Assembly (NCBI GenBank): GCA_035578175.1
Contig: JAQMRL010000003.1
Location: 83,091,969 to 83,155,968, forward strand
Direction: 5' to 3'
Origin: Catonia carolina
Lineage: Eukaryota > Arthropoda > Insecta > Hemiptera > Achilidae
Length of the DNA: 64,000 nucleotides
This document shows, one piece after another, positions 1 to 11,517 of the stretch (positions are counted from its first letter, which is position 1; the number at the start of each line of letters is the position of its first letter). The position numbers were made by a program, and so were the translations under genes. The notes under the pieces are model-generated. The model did not search any database, was not told the origin of the DNA, and saw only the letters and a program-made list of their open reading frames with translations.

Positions 1-2013
1 TTGTGATGGCTTTTATATAACTTACTTAGTAAATGCCCAAGTGAAGAGTTAGATGGGTGATAGCCGTTACTCTTCCAGCGCGAGCGAGTTTCTATGATAT
101 CGGAGATATCGCCGGCAAATATGCACGCCTAGCTCTTCCCACCCGTCCCGAATAGTGAAGAGTTTGCGTCGGGTCGACAAGCCTGTTATAACGGCATGTT
201 CTATGTACGTTAACGTCAGTTGTTTTGTTTTTGCATTGTCACAAAGTTGTTTTGTATTTGTTTTTTTTTTTACCCTGGGGAGTCTCGCGGATACTTATTA
301 TAATATACTAGTTTTACTCGTTTGAGATGTACCATGGTGATTTTGTTAGTGCCCTGAGAATTTTTGATTGAAATTTTTGAATTATGTCTATGTTAGAATT
401 ACTGGCTGTTCCCAAACCTGAATTCCATAACTCCATATGGGCTTCAAAATGGCTTTTTATTCAAGAATGTTGTTGTAAAAGGAAAGCTTCGACCTCTTTC
501 CCAGTATCCAGTAAAGTTGTTTAAATTTTATGTTCATTTGTTTTCGTTTTAGATGTATGTGTGTTCTTCTCTATGTAAGACGTTTATCTAAATACATGCC
601 AACCAAGATAATTGGCTGAATCAAAACGATAACTTAGCATTAACCGCCAATTTCTTTCGTAATCATTATACAAATATTCCGGACGATCAACTTCATAGTT
701 TGTGTTACCGTTCAAAATAAACAGACCAGAAATAAATAGTTTTTTTTTTAATTTTAATTATTGTATTATCCTGCAGGAAACATTTATACTCTTGTATATT
801 TTATACAACGATAATATTGTGGTATAGTTAATTGCATTTATTATTACACAGCGTATTATACTCTTTTATTATTGAGACTACCTCGCTGAACAAACTAACC
901 AACTACGAAAAGAACGGAAAGATAAACTGGAAGTGCTTCAAGCTATATACGCTTAATCCTATGAAATGGAGTGGAAAGATGTAATAAAATAGTCGACAGG
1001 TCGGTCAACTAACCTCACCTAGTTTATTTTTTTTAATAACTATTAATAGTTATACCGTGTATTTTATACTTGTATTTTATTTACTTACTTGAAAATAATT
1101 ATTGAATATGTATATATTTTTCAGTAATCTTTTTATTGTACTTAACGGTGTAACTACGAACTAATATAACTTGACGATGTCCATTTTTTTTATTTTTTTT
1201 TTTTGGTAGCTGACAAATAAAGATTTATTTATTTATTATAATTGAATTAGGTATGTCTCTCTGTATCTTTGTATGATGTAAAATTTTGTAACAAAATTAG
1301 TAATTACTTTATTTTTAACGACGTATCATTTTTCCAATCAAAAATTCCAGTAAAATGGGACAACAGTTTATTGGGTCAGCAGTTTAAACGGGATAAATTT
1401 CTGAAACTCAAACATAACGGAGGGACAGGGGAAATGAACTTTGGTTGTAAGGGACGGATGTGCCACTTATTCGGGATTGGAAATTGCCTTGTGCATAAAA
1501 AAATGTGACATCCTCTTCCACTTGTAATTATTTGGCAACTTGGAATGGTCATTTTACTCTTACAAACCAATTTTTTGTATGAGTATTGCATTGCAATCGG
1601 CTTGTTCTTAACGGTTGTTAAAATAATTCTCCATGTACGTTATTTTTTTTCATTGTGAAGGTATGCACATAATCACTCGTTGTGGAACGTGCAAAACGAA
1701 AATGAAAGTGCCGACAATTCTATAAAGTTCCGAAAGAAATTATTTTCCAAAAAAGTATCTAGTGCCGAGTATCAAGTTTTTTCATAAGGTTGTGAAAGAT
1801 AACGTGAGCTTACCGAAAGGGATGTAATGTACTAAAGACTTTGAAGAAAATCTAAAGGAAGGAATAAACTTAATTGTAAGTGACTTTAATGCAAGCAGAC
1901 TAAACAATAGCTTAAATTATGTTTAATTATGAATTTGTTAAGGTCATCTTGTTTTTTTTTTTGTACTTTTGGCGTTTACCTTTGAACTTCCCTAGAGAAA
2001 AATAAGCAGATAC
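1..2013. other. No gene seen; AT-rich with a CpG-richer patch
   Basis: Bases 55-215 are richer in CpG than the surroundings and contain GTGAAGAGTT twice (about 41 and 155), but no frame, start or splice pattern supports an exon. Around 1185-1240 a T tract is followed by AATAAAG and TTTA repeats, as at the 3' end of a retroelement. The rest is AT-rich. The short frames at 1269-1591 on both strands show no protein family resemblance. Confidence 0.5.
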
Positions 2014-2182
2014 CGGACTCGATGGAAAAATCATGTCACAAAAATGTCATGTGAAAGGGTTACAGCCCAAGCATTGCAATATTACCCACTAGAAAGAAGA
2101 AGCTTGGGTAGACCAAGAAAGTGGTGTAAGGCTGAATCAGGCGTAGCGCCTAATCCATAAACGGTGAAGAAGAAGAAGAAGA
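2014..2182 (+). pseudogene. Non-LTR retrotransposon ORF2 3' end (relic)
   Basis: One frame from 2014 to a TAA at 2158-2160 reads as the extreme C terminus of a LINE ORF2, with an R-W-K-x-H-V segment, then Y-Y-P-L-E-R-R-S-L-G-R-P-R-K-W. The G-R-P-R-K-R-W basic block is a hallmark of the end of many insect ORF2 proteins. After the stop the DNA runs into (GAA)n, a typical microsatellite-like LINE tail. The upstream part, including the polymerase core and endonuclease, is absent, as expected for 5' truncation during target-primed reverse transcription. The clade cannot be assigned from so short a piece. Confidence 0.6.
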
Positions 2183-3880
2183 CCTTTGCACTTTTGTTTT
2201 GTTTTGTTATTATACACTAATGAAAACTATTCACTTTTATCTCATCTACTTCGCAGTATTTTTCATTTTGAGCCGAGTCAAAGTGTGAAACGATACCTCC
2301 AGTGGAGTTTGTTAATGTGTGACCGTCAATTGGTCACCATAAAAAATGGTTTGCCCTACCGGTGTTACTTAAAAATCAATGGTAATGTTTTACCAGGTGA
2401 ACTGACTGGGATGGCCCGTTGACCTTATAACTCTTGAAAATATTCTAATACTCCAGGTTCTTTCGGAATCTGGTTATTGTAAATGATAAACAAGTTTCCT
2501 TTAAACTTTTAACAATTATTTATTTACAAGATAATTAATTACAATAAATTTTTAGATTACTAATAAATTGCAAAAAACCTAATACTAGTTTGATTACAAA
2601 AGTTATTTAAAACGTAAACTAAATAAAATATGGTAAATTACAATTATTGTAGACTACTAAGCTGTTGTAATACGGAGATCTGCTCACTCATAAAACGTCA
2701 AGTACGGTACTAAAATTTTTCTAATAAATAACGCGCTTTAATCACATTTGCTTCACGTTGTCCGAAACTAAATTGAACTGGTTAACAGGCGGGTGCTTTC
2801 ATATAAAAGGTGAGAGACTTTCTCAGAAAAAAAATAATTCTTTTGAAATTAAATAAACAAATAATAATAGTATAAATTACACCAGAAAAAAATATAAAAG
2901 GATTCTTGAGCAATCTCGAAACAAATAGTAAAAGGATATACACAAATACAAAAAGTAGAATACACTAAAGAATAAATCAAACTAAATAACAAAAATAGTG
3001 CAAAGTATAATTAAAAAATAAGATAACAATAAAAATATCTATAATAGACTAATTGATACTACACTTACTATCTTTAAGGTAACAAAGTACTTTTATTTCA
3101 TATAATAACCCATTTTATTTCTTAAATCTTAACTTATTTGTAAGAAATACTAAAAAAATAATAACTTAATGAGTTCAGATATTTTTATGTCTAAATCATA
3201 AAAGTATTAAAGTCTTACTTTTCCAGGTATTTTATATCAATGCTTTTCGATCTTGAAAAGTTTTTCAAGATCTGCTTAATAAGAAAAAAAACTTTTAATA
3301 TGATTTGTTATCAGTTTAAATATATTTTTATCGTTTTCTAATAAAAGTTGTATATTATAATCCCATCCTTTTCTATCATCTAGTTGTTAAATCTGTTTTT
3401 AAGAGTTAAAGATAAAATGAAGGATTTCATCTTTTCTCACAGTCTTCATGTTCTGTCTCATTAGTTGAACGATCCAGCATTAAGTAGGTCTATCTCTGAA
3501 CTGAAGTACTTCAAGTTAAATTAAGATAATCTGTGTAGAATCCTGTTACTGTACCATGTTCTTTTTATCTTGTTATTTTTTTTTTCATTTAATTCTGTAC
3601 TACACATTATAAAGGGTAGATCGTTATTAGACAGGAAATAGTTTACTAAATGATGTTATGCTAGCCATTCACTCATTCATGTTTCATAGTACAAAATAAA
3701 TTTATATTTTTATAATTTTAATTTAATTTCTTGTTCTAGGAAAATAACCGACCTAGTTTATTAAATGATTTCAGTACCATATTTACTCTTTTTTTGTACC
3801 AGGAAAAAATATTTTTATTCCGATAAATACTCATTAGTCAAAGAAAATTTAATGTATTTTCCGTAAGATTCATGGTAATT
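2183..3880. other. No gene; AT-rich, with part of a low-copy dispersed repeat
   Basis: Bases about 2280-2640 share short blocks with 10743-10790 (AGGT-C-TTTCGG-ATCTGG then a run to AATGATAAACA-like sequence) and with 25400-25490 (CCTACCGGTGTTACTTAA is common to 2358 and 25471). This suggests an unclassified dispersed element. From 2650 to 3880 only A/T-rich sequence with no frame of interest is seen. Confidence 0.4.
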
Positions 3881-4523
3881 TTGTTGTTGTCTAAGCAATC
3901 AGCTGAAAAGATAGGTTGAACCTCGAGATGCTTTGCTAAGGAAATCGAGGAGTAAGGTGGTTTACGATTGCCTTCTTGACTGATTGATAAAGTATTCTTG
4001 TCACCATGCCAGGCCCTCTGAAAAGCATCTGATTTTCACCCTGCGAATGATACCTTCACTTCATTCACCACAGGGTCTGTGTGTGTAATGAAAATCATTT
4101 CTCTCAAAGGAAATAACTGTGACTATACCCCAAAGAACTAAAGACTGCAGATGAGATCTAGCCAATAACTGCCAAGTTCGGGTGAGGTTGCCTGATCGCT
4201 GAGTCACACTCTGATCCACCGATTTCCAGGTGACTTTTTGTTAGTCTGTTATCCACAGCGGGACCACAACCTGACAATGCAGGATAAGATTATTGAAAGT
4301 CAATTGGCTCCGTGTTTTGATCTAGGTCACTATGCTCCGCCTTCATCTGTAGTCTCTATTTCATTAAGCTATAGTGTATTTTACTCGCTTACCTGTTCTG
4401 TTTTTAAATGCTTCAGTAATATAACTAACTGTTCATGTGATAAGAAACTTAACTATTTTTAGTAGCCCTGAAACTAACAGATTGAGTGGAAATAATTTAA
4501 CTGTCCACCTCCCTTTATGGGCA
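3881..4523 (-). repeat. Family A repeat, copy 1, split by a 247 bp insertion
   Basis: The 3' tail (TTGTTGTTGT here, CAA repeats on the minus strand) lies at 3881 and the 5' start (TGCCCATAA-like) at about 4523. The copy matches the others up to about 4123 and again from 4371. The 247 bp between (4124-4370) belong to no other family A copy and are bounded by CTATA on both sides, which could be a target duplication. The short frame at 4238-4462 spans this insertion and has no family resemblance. Confidence 0.75.
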
Positions 4524-4540
4524 AAGATCATTTTATTATA

Positions 4541-4826
4541 TACTATTTTTCTAAGTTGATGAGCTCTGAACGTACGCATTAGCCCCTACCTACTTCAGCC
4601 AATGCTTGCCAGCAACGTTGCCAATACTTGCTCTCGTATCTCTTTTATATATTTCGTCAGCCAATTTTTTTTTGGTTTTTCATTAATAATTTTAACCTAT
4701 TTGCATACAACCAGCTGATTATATTATAAAGTATTGCATGTTAATACGCTCTAAAATCAACGTGTTCAGTACGAGATGCAAGACACGAGTGAACTACTGT
4801 TGCTGTTATACGCATGCGCGCGTATG
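4541..4826 (+). mobile_element. MITE Y copy 1, left part
   Basis: Begins TACTATTTTT right after a TA and continues through GTTGATGAGCTCTGAACG. It matches 44403-44700 over most of its length. Its right end (inverted GAGCTCATCAAC, then GTAAAAAGCAT) is found at 5373-5434. Between the two parts lie a copy of MITE X and a SINE, so this Y element has been opened by later insertions. A TA target site and non-coding interior suggest a Tc1/mariner-type MITE. Confidence 0.65.
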
Positions 4827-4827
4827 T

Positions 4828-5139
4828 TTGTCAACCTACTACAGGGTGCACGCTTGAGTCTACGACTTTACGGATGTCGTATTCCTATTAAGTGAACTAT
4901 TTTTTAAATTATAAGTAGGCCTACTTAAAGTACTAAAAACATCAGTCATGATATGATGTAGGCCTAACACTTTTATTTAGAAAAATACTTTTAAAAGTAT
5001 TTTCTATTTAAATACTTTTGTAAGTATTTTGTTGTTAGGCCTACTTTTTAATCAGCGTGTACACATTTTGATATAATGCGCATGCTCAGTGACGTCATTA
5101 TTTGTTTACATTAGGAGCAAACTAAGAGAGGCTGGACTG
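4828..5139 (-). mobile_element. MITE X copy 1 (inverted, one end lost)
   Basis: This is the reverse complement of 5675-6011, including the blocks TGACGTCA, GCGCATGCTCAGTGACGTCA and several TAGGCCTA palindromes. Its outer end GGCTGGACTG lies at 5139 and is followed by TA. The opposite ~25 bp terminal repeat is missing where it meets MITE Y. Together with copy 2 it forms a ~300 bp inverted repeat around a 530 bp spacer. Confidence 0.7.
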
Positions 5140-5191
5140 TAGGATAATATTGTGTAGGGTATTTCAATTTGATAATCATTAATTAATTAAT

Positions 5192-5374
5192 TTTGACCCA
5201 CCGGGTTGATCTAGAAGTAAAGTCGTCGTCGTGAGTCAGCTGTTTAACATTTTATTTTTGGAGATGAAGGCTCGTGTATCAAATCCTAGTAAAGGTAGTT
5301 ATTTTTATACGGATTTGAATACTAGACAGTGGTTACCGGTGTTCTTTGATGGTTGCAGTTCAATTAACCATACT
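5192..5374 (+). repeat. tRNA-derived SINE, family C, copy 1 (3' truncated)
   Basis: The head CACCGGGTTGATCTAGAAGTAAAG is the box A part of a tRNA-like RNA polymerase III promoter; the box B equivalent (ATCAAATCC) follows about 65 bases later. The body ACGGATTTGAATACTAGACAGTGG...ACTTTGATGGTTG is shared with all family C copies. The tail is cut off where MITE Y resumes at 5373. About 35 bases upstream (TTTGATAATC, then AATTAATTAATTTTGA) are also shared with copy 2 at 6490-6521, so either the element has a longer 5' end or both copies derive from one duplicated locus. Confidence 0.75.
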
Positions 5375-5434
5375 AGATCTAATTGGTTTAAACGTGTGAA
5401 ACAGCAGAGCTCATCAACGGTAAAAAGCATAACC
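5373..5434 (+). mobile_element. MITE Y copy 1, right end
   Basis: CAGCAGAGCTCATCAACGG followed by TAAAAAGCAT matches the right end of the intact Y copy at 44755-44784 and is the inverted complement of the Y left end. It closes the split Y element that starts at 4541. Confidence 0.6.
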
Positions 5435-5672
5435 TATAGTTTTATTATTTGGTGTTTTTAACTTAGTTCAGTAATAGTTCGTCTATTTTTGCAAAATATT
5501 TATGCATTTTCGATAAAGAATTTTGAAGAACTGATTTTGTTCTAACGAATCTTTAACTGTGTAAAAGTTCATCCGTTGCGTTTAAAAGTAATATCATAAG
5601 CGCCAAATCATAAGAATGTCATAAATTGAGCGTAGGTATCCGAGTGCGAGAGAAGTCAGCCTACCGACAATC
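5435..5672. other. Unassigned spacer between MITE Y and MITE X
   Basis: About 240 bases of AT-rich sequence with no frame, repeat or RNA-like structure recognised. Confidence 0.5.
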
Positions 5673-5674
5673 TA

Positions 5675-6011
5675 CAGTCCAGCCTTTCTTAGTTTGCTCC
5701 TAATGAAAACGAATAATGACGTCACTGAGCATGCGCATTATATAAAAATGTGTACACGCTGATTAAAAGTAACAACAAAATACTTTCAAAAGTATTCAAA
5801 TACAAAATACTGTTAAAAATATTTTTATAAATGAAACTGTTAGGCCTACATCATATAATGACTGATGTTTTTAGTACTTTAAGTACCTATAATTTAAAAA
5901 ATAGTTAACTTAATAGGAATACATCTGTAAAGTCGTAGACTCTAGCGTGCACTTTTTAGTAGGTGGCTTTTGTTTGTTGACAGTAGGAGCAAACTAAGAA
6001 CGGCTCAACTG
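5675..6011 (+). mobile_element. MITE X copy 2, complete (337 bp)
   Basis: Terminal inverted repeats of 27 bp with three mismatches start with CAGTCCAGCC on the left and CAGTTGAGCC on the reverse-complemented right, both running into TTCTTAGTTTGCTCCT. TA dinucleotides flank at 5673-5674 and 6012-6013. A CAGT start with a TA target is the standard arrangement of Tc1/mariner-superfamily elements. The interior has no coding capacity, so it is a MITE mobilised in trans. Confidence 0.75.
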
Positions 6012-6013
6012 TA

Positions 6014-6521
6014 GCTAAGGACAGGTGAAAAAATGAGTTAACAATATGTTACCCTCATGTTGTAATAGGTCTATATAATATAGTTCAGTATCATGATGGA
6101 ACATAGGAATGTTACGGTTCTCACGCTCACCTTCACAATAATGATAATAATAAAAATGTAGGGTTTAGTTAGGCCGGTGTTGGCTATTCATTCTTAATAA
6201 TAATAGTAATTATAAACATTTAATGTATTTTATTCCCACAACTTCATTTTTATAAATTGTTATTAGGCGGTAATTACTTCTTTTTTATAATTTCTTGTAC
6301 AGTTATTATTTTTAACATCTTTTTTAATGGACTTTGTTTTCTTTACTCAAAACTACTGTAATTTACTTACAGTAGGTATTAAATTTACCGGTTTTCTGTG
6401 TAAATAAATTGAATTAAGTTTCTTGGAAATGTTTGTTTATTGATTTTTGATAAGTTTTGTATATTATATTACTTATTATTGTATAAGATACGTCAATTTG
6501 ATAATCTAATTAATTAATTTT
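6014..6521. other. No gene; AT-rich
   Basis: Nothing recognisable except the stretch shared with the 5' flank of SINE C copy 1 at about 6490-6521. Confidence 0.5.
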
Positions 6522-6774
6522 GATCTACCGGATTGGTCTAGAGGTAAAGTCCTCGTCGTGATTCAGCTGTTTAACATCTGATTTTTGAAGACAATGGTTC
6601 CCGGTTCAAATCCTAGTATAGGTAGTTACTTTTATTCGGATTTGAGTACTAGGACTGTGGTTACTGGTGTACTTTGATGGTTAGGCTTCAAATAACTCTC
6701 TCAGGAATAGTCGGGTTGCTTATTGTTCTGAATTGAACAGATTCCAACGGACACACATTAGGGATAAAAAAAAA
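6522..6774 (+). repeat. tRNA-derived SINE, family C, copy 2
   Basis: Has a clear box A (TTGGTCTAGAGGTAAAG) and box B (GGTTCAAATCC), the conserved body, and the 3' end GAACAGATTCCAACG...ACACACATTAGGG with an A-rich tail. It lacks about 80 bases of the central region seen in copy 7. Confidence 0.8.
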
Positions 6775-6950
6775 TTAATTAATTAAAAATAATTGGAAAT
6801 CTTCATGTTACTATTTACATAACAACCTCGATAATCCGTAATAATTAGGATCGAGAACTATTCGGATTTCGTAATGTTCGTATTATCCGAATAATGTGCA
6901 TAAAAACATAACCCAAACTAGCTAAATTTAATATTAAATTTATATGCTGT

Positions 6951-7036
6951 TATGGTCATTAGCCAAAAGTCTGGTTTGAACCTCTAGAGGTTTTACTAAG
7001 TAAAACGAGGAGTGAGGTGGTTTACCATTTTCTTCC
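6951..7036 (-). repeat. Family A repeat, copy 2 (3' fragment)
   Basis: Only the 3' end remains, from the GGTCATTAGCC end through AACCTCTAGAGG to the AAACGAGGAGTGAGGTGGTT box. This agrees with 5' truncation. Confidence 0.75.
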
Positions 7037-8047
7037 GATTTGGGATTCTGCTCAGGAATAAAAAGTTTTTCGGATTGTAAAAAGATTGACGTTTTTTTTT
7101 TTAATTCCGATAACTCGTAACGTAATATGTATTTATTTATTATTTATGCAAAGTATTTAGAAGATACAATCCCAAAAATTCTTGTACGGAATTCCAATAA
7201 TATTGTTTCTTACTATAAATGGATATACACCTTAGTTATTTAAAATTCATCCAAGTTGTAATAACATTCAACCTATTTGCAGAACTTATATCAAAGTACA
7301 AAAATATTTTAATACGAATTACCCCTAAAGCGATCAAATCGTTTTATAAAACGTAATGACTCATAAATATGCATGTACTGAAGTAATCGTTCAGCATTTT
7401 AGATAAGTCGGCATAATTTCACTTAAATATTTTTTAATCCAAGGTACAGTGTGTACGTTTAAATCTAAATCAAGTTTTTTACTAAATTACGTAGTATTGT
7501 AATTTTAAATTGTATTCACAAATATTATGTATGCACTTTCATACATTTACTATCTTCCGATCCTTATGTTAAATGTTAAATACTAAAATATAATGTAATG
7601 TGTAAGTAGGAAATGTAAATCACGCTGATTTTTACTGGGTGTTAAAAAAATTTATATAACTTTTTTTGGAAAATTAAATTTGCGTTTTTTATTTACCTTT
7701 TAAATGTTTGTGTATCAATCGTTACCCGTTCTTTACTGTTGCGCTGACATTTTACATCTCTATATCATTGTCTTGTTCGGATTCAAGTTTATATGTATTT
7801 TATGCAAGTGCAGATATTTTATAAAATTAATTTATTTAAATTATGCGAGCTCTGATATATTATATATTTCTATTCGGTGAATAATATAATTTTCTTTTAA
7901 ATCCACTCTTTTGGGGAAATATTATCAGGTTTTTATTTTTTGTTTAATTTCAGTCACGTATTTTATGTCTGTGGTAGTTTCGAATTCAACAGGTACTTTA
8001 ATTAATGTTTTATGTTGTCGTTTTTGTCGTTATGTGGATGTCTTGTT
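7037..8047. other. No gene; AT-rich
   Basis: No coding, RNA or repeat signal recognised on either strand. Confidence 0.5.
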
Positions 8048-8118
8048 GTCCCGTTGGTGTAGTGGTAGTGCAACTGGCTTTATGCCACGCGTACTGGTTT
8101 CGATTCCCTTGCAGGTCT
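8048..8118 (+). repeat. tRNA-like SINE head, family D
   Basis: GTTGGTGTAGTGGTAGTGC matches a box A and TGGTTTCGATTCCC a box B at normal tRNA spacing. The acceptor stem does not pair and the anticodon arm is degenerate, so this is a SINE head and not a working tRNA. Related heads with the same box pair are at 24862 and 39081. Confidence 0.6.
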
Positions 8119-9103
8119 TTTGTTTTTAACACTTATCATTTACGTGATCCTCGTACATGGGTATTAGCTTTATTTGGTGGGTCTATTTCCTCCACCTCGT
8201 ACAATTCAGTAATTAATTTATTATAAATATACGTATTATTGTTTTTAACGAAAAGATTGATGTTGTGTATAAATTATTATATTGTAAAATGTAAATACCT
8301 AGTATGGTATTATTATCTCTTTTATTATTTTAAATTATCTTACTCTCTTCACCGTCTGCATTACCTTTATGAGATAATTTATCTGTTCGATATAAAACCA
8401 AAAAAAAAAAAAAATAATAAAACCTCGTCTTTCCATAAATAATTGTAGCTCTAAATGTTGGTACCAGCAATCTGCAAGTGAGTTTACCAGCTGAAGATGT
8501 GTGTGAGTTTGCCAAAACGCATGAGAATCGTCTTCTCGACCATGCTGACAGTGAAGCACTTTAACTGTTAGAGACCAGTATGATACGGGACTAAAAATAC
8601 TGAGCCTTCCAATTTAAATGAATTGACAAAAATCTACAGAAATTCAAGTAAAGCTTATAAATAATATTTGCTACTAAAATACTGTAAAAGTGATGTTACA
8701 AATTATGTTCTAGCGCCAATGGGAGACAGCATAATTATGGAGCGGGGAAGAAAATCATGAAATAAATACTGTTCATAAATAACTAGAATAAATTTGAATT
8801 TAACAGAAAAAGTGCGGTTACAAAATAATTGCGTAATAAATTTTAAAGTTTTCGTTATCGTTATTTATGTTTGAATCCGCGTCGTATATGTACTGTCCTG
8901 TGATCTACCTGATAGAAACCAGCCTACCTAGCAAATATTTTATGCGGGAACAATACTGAACAGGTTTTCTTACAAGTGCTGTATTAATTTTAGTTTGATA
9001 AATTAAGGAGAAAATTTGAAAATCAGTATTAGTATTTTCGAATCGCTTGGGAAAATTATGGTTTTCTTTTTTCCTAATGTAGGACCAATTTTAGACCATG
9101 TGA
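8119..9103. other. No gene; AT-rich
   Basis: May hold the unrecognised body of the preceding SINE up to about 8225. The two overlapping minus-strand frames near 8330-8559 contain runs of phenylalanine from an A/T tract and look like noise. Confidence 0.5.
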
Positions 9104-9420
9104 GGTGACTTGGCGTTTATGGAAGCTCATTTTGCAGCCCAAATTCTCAGCATTCGTTCACTGTACGCTTTTCTCCTTTCTTCTGTCCACCTGGTGCTCT
9201 GGTTTTGCCCTTCATGGAAACCTTTAAAGTCCGTAATTAGTTGTCTGACTTTTTTCGGTTCATTAAGTTTTCTCTGTTTATTCCACTTTTCTCAATATCC
9301 TTTCTGACTTTTTGAACCATTTTTCCGACTCCTTAAGTCTTTTGTTTAACGTCTTATAAATTTGTTTTGTCAACCGGTTGTCATCTATGCTATACAGATT
9401 TCCTTATGATTTTTTATAAA
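9104..9420 (-). pseudogene. Non-LTR retrotransposon ORF2 C-terminal relic
   Basis: Read on the minus strand across frames, the sequence gives D-D-N-R-L-T-K-Q-I-Y, W-F-K-K/E-V-R-K-D, then a lysine-rich end with E-H-Q-V-D-R-R-K-E. This is the arrangement seen downstream of the Y-G-H-M-x-R block in the better copy at 41024. At least one frameshift and several stops are present. The frame on the opposite strand at 9110-9307 is a shadow. Confidence 0.5.
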
Positions 9421-9658
9421 TACAAAATTCAAAATTTGGTGAATATCATGCAAGGTTTTCTCATTGAATTTAATGATAGATAAATTATATTGTAGTTTGA
9501 AATTGCAAAATAATAGTATATTCGTTTTTTAATTTTCTTGTATTTGATTTAATGATACTAGTCGGTAAAAGAATAATTGTATAATTCATTCTTTAATTTT
9601 TTGTAGTTTGTAAGTAAGCCGATAGCCCTTTAAAAAAAATTGTGAGTTATATTTCTAT
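9421..9658. other. No gene; AT-rich
   Basis: Nothing recognised. Confidence 0.5.
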
Positions 9659-10038
9659 GTTGTTTAGGTCATCAGCCGAATGGCTTGTTTGAACCTCTAG
9701 AGACTTTATTAGTAAAACTAGCATGTTACTGTGCCTTCCTCACTGAGTGGAAAAGTATGCTTATCAGGATCCCAGTTCCTCTGAAAATCATATATTTTCT
9801 ACCCTGCAAATGACACCTTCACTTCATTCACCACACGGTCTGGCTGTATAATGAATTTCATTAATCTAACAGGGGATAACTCTGACTAGTGTATTTTACT
9901 ACTATATCTCTTCTGTTCTTAAATGCTTTAGTCATATAATTGGCTGACCATGTGATAAGAAACAAAACTGGTTTTGTTCTCCTGGAACTAGCCGATAGAG
10001 TGCAAATAATTTAACACTATACCTGCCTGTTATGGGCA
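9659..10038 (-). repeat. Family A repeat, copy 3 (near full length)
   Basis: Extends from the GGTCATCAGCCGAA 3' end to the TGTTATGGGCA 5' end. The internal box is partly decayed: the GAGGAGTGAGGTGG segment is replaced by a shorter sequence near 9722. Confidence 0.8.
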
Positions 10039-10742
10039 ATATATGTCTATATAAACTATAAAAATCTGTATCAACCTCACATCCGTTTAAAACTAGCTTA
10101 TATTCAATAATTTTAATATTAATTTGGTCAGATACATCTGCGGTTCCTTTCTTATTTATAATAATTAATTAGTGCGGATTTTTATTAATCAATAATAAAT
10201 TTTTATTAATCACCCGGTGACAGTTTCAACCTGTGTGCGGATTGTGATTTCCTTTAAAATGCCGTTACCTATCAGGAACCAAAGTACATGATCAGTTCTT
10301 CAAGTTTTTTCGCACACTCTTTCTCTCTCATTCTGATCGTGTTATCTCACGTTTGGCGCCGTTCCAACATCATCGACACGGTCGATTAATAACAACCGTA
10401 AAATGCGATGCAGTTTACAGTTTACAACTTTAAATGGCAAATTAGACATTTATCTTCCTCATAAACTCTAAATCCTTTTCCACTTTTCATATTGGTAAAA
10501 TATTCGATTTTTTTATTTTATAAGTTATACCCTGAATAACAGTGTTGTCATTACATTTTGTTCTTGTAAATTACTGAAAGGCAAACGTACTTCGAGAAAA
10601 AAATACTACACATTTTTTAACTGGTGTATTTTGTGTAGTATATTCTACACGAGCCAAACCAACTTCAAATAATTTATTGGCTACATTACGTTTATTTTTT
10701 AAAGTTACTTTCATATTATTATAATATTGTAACACGTAAATC
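10039..10742. other. No gene; AT-rich
   Basis: No feature supported. A short patch at 10300-10400 is less AT-rich but has no frame. Confidence 0.5.
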
Positions 10743-11300
10743 TAGGTCCTTTCGGGATCTGGGTATAATAAATAATAAACAGACTTCCTTAGAAATTCTT
10801 GTTGTTTTTTTAGGTCATCAGCGAAAGGCTGGTTTGAACCTCTAGACTCTACAGGCTTTAGTAAGTAAAAGAAGGAATGGGTTGGTTTACCTTGCCTTCC
10901 TCACTGAGAGGAAAAGTGTGTTTATCAGCATGCCAGGCTCTCTGAAAATAACACCTTCATTTCATTCACCACAGGGTCTGGTTGTGTAATGAAATTCATT
11001 ATTCTCAGAGTAGATAACTGTGACCTAGTGTCTCTTATACCTCTACCTCTTCTATTCTTAAACGCTTCATTCATATAATTTGCTGACCCTGTGGTAAGAA
11101 ACAGAACTATTATTTGTATGTAGTCTTGGAACTAGCAGATCGAGTGGTAATAATTTAACGCTCCACCTGTCTATTTTGGGCACACTTTCAATTTATAACA
11201 ACTATTTATCGACACGATTAATAATTTTTACAATTATTTAATTAAGCATATACTAATAACAAATTACAGTTAGATTACATCAATGAAATTAATTACAAAA
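10743..11300. repeat. Low-copy dispersed repeat interrupted by family A
   Basis: Bases 10743-10795 resemble 2445-2500 (AGGTCCTTTCGGGATCTGGG, then AATAATAAACA). The family A copy at 10801-11182 interrupts it, and A/T-rich sequence resembling 2500-2570 follows. Only two convincing copies are in the window and no coding part was recognised, so the class is open. Confidence 0.35.
10801..11182 (-). repeat. Family A repeat, copy 4 (full length)
   Basis: Complete from a T-rich inverted tail at 10801 to the 5' end TTTTGGGCA at 11182. It carries a short internal duplication around CTCTAGACTCTACAGG at 10843-10857 and a 30-base deletion before ACACCTTCATTTCATTC. Confidence 0.8.
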
Positions 11301-11517
11301 CTTAAAGCTTCAACTAAATTCTTTTATAAATAAGATACTGTCACTTAACATTCAAAACAATGATTTAACTGTCCACAACCACTTGCTACCCGTACGTACA
11401 CGCACTATTAAGATAAATTAGAGACGGTCACGTAACGATATGTATTTCGAAACGGCCCACATTATTATTTAGGCCTACTTATTTCGAAACAATACAAATT
11501 TAATTCTCAGTTCCAAA
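11183..11517. other. No gene; AT-rich
   Basis: Contains one TAGGCCTA palindrome (11470) and otherwise nothing recognised. Confidence 0.5.

Noticed and set aside
4379..4396. Minus-strand CAGGTAAG as a further recursive splice site
   Set aside because: It lies inside family A at a position where other copies differ, and has no pyrimidine tract upstream.
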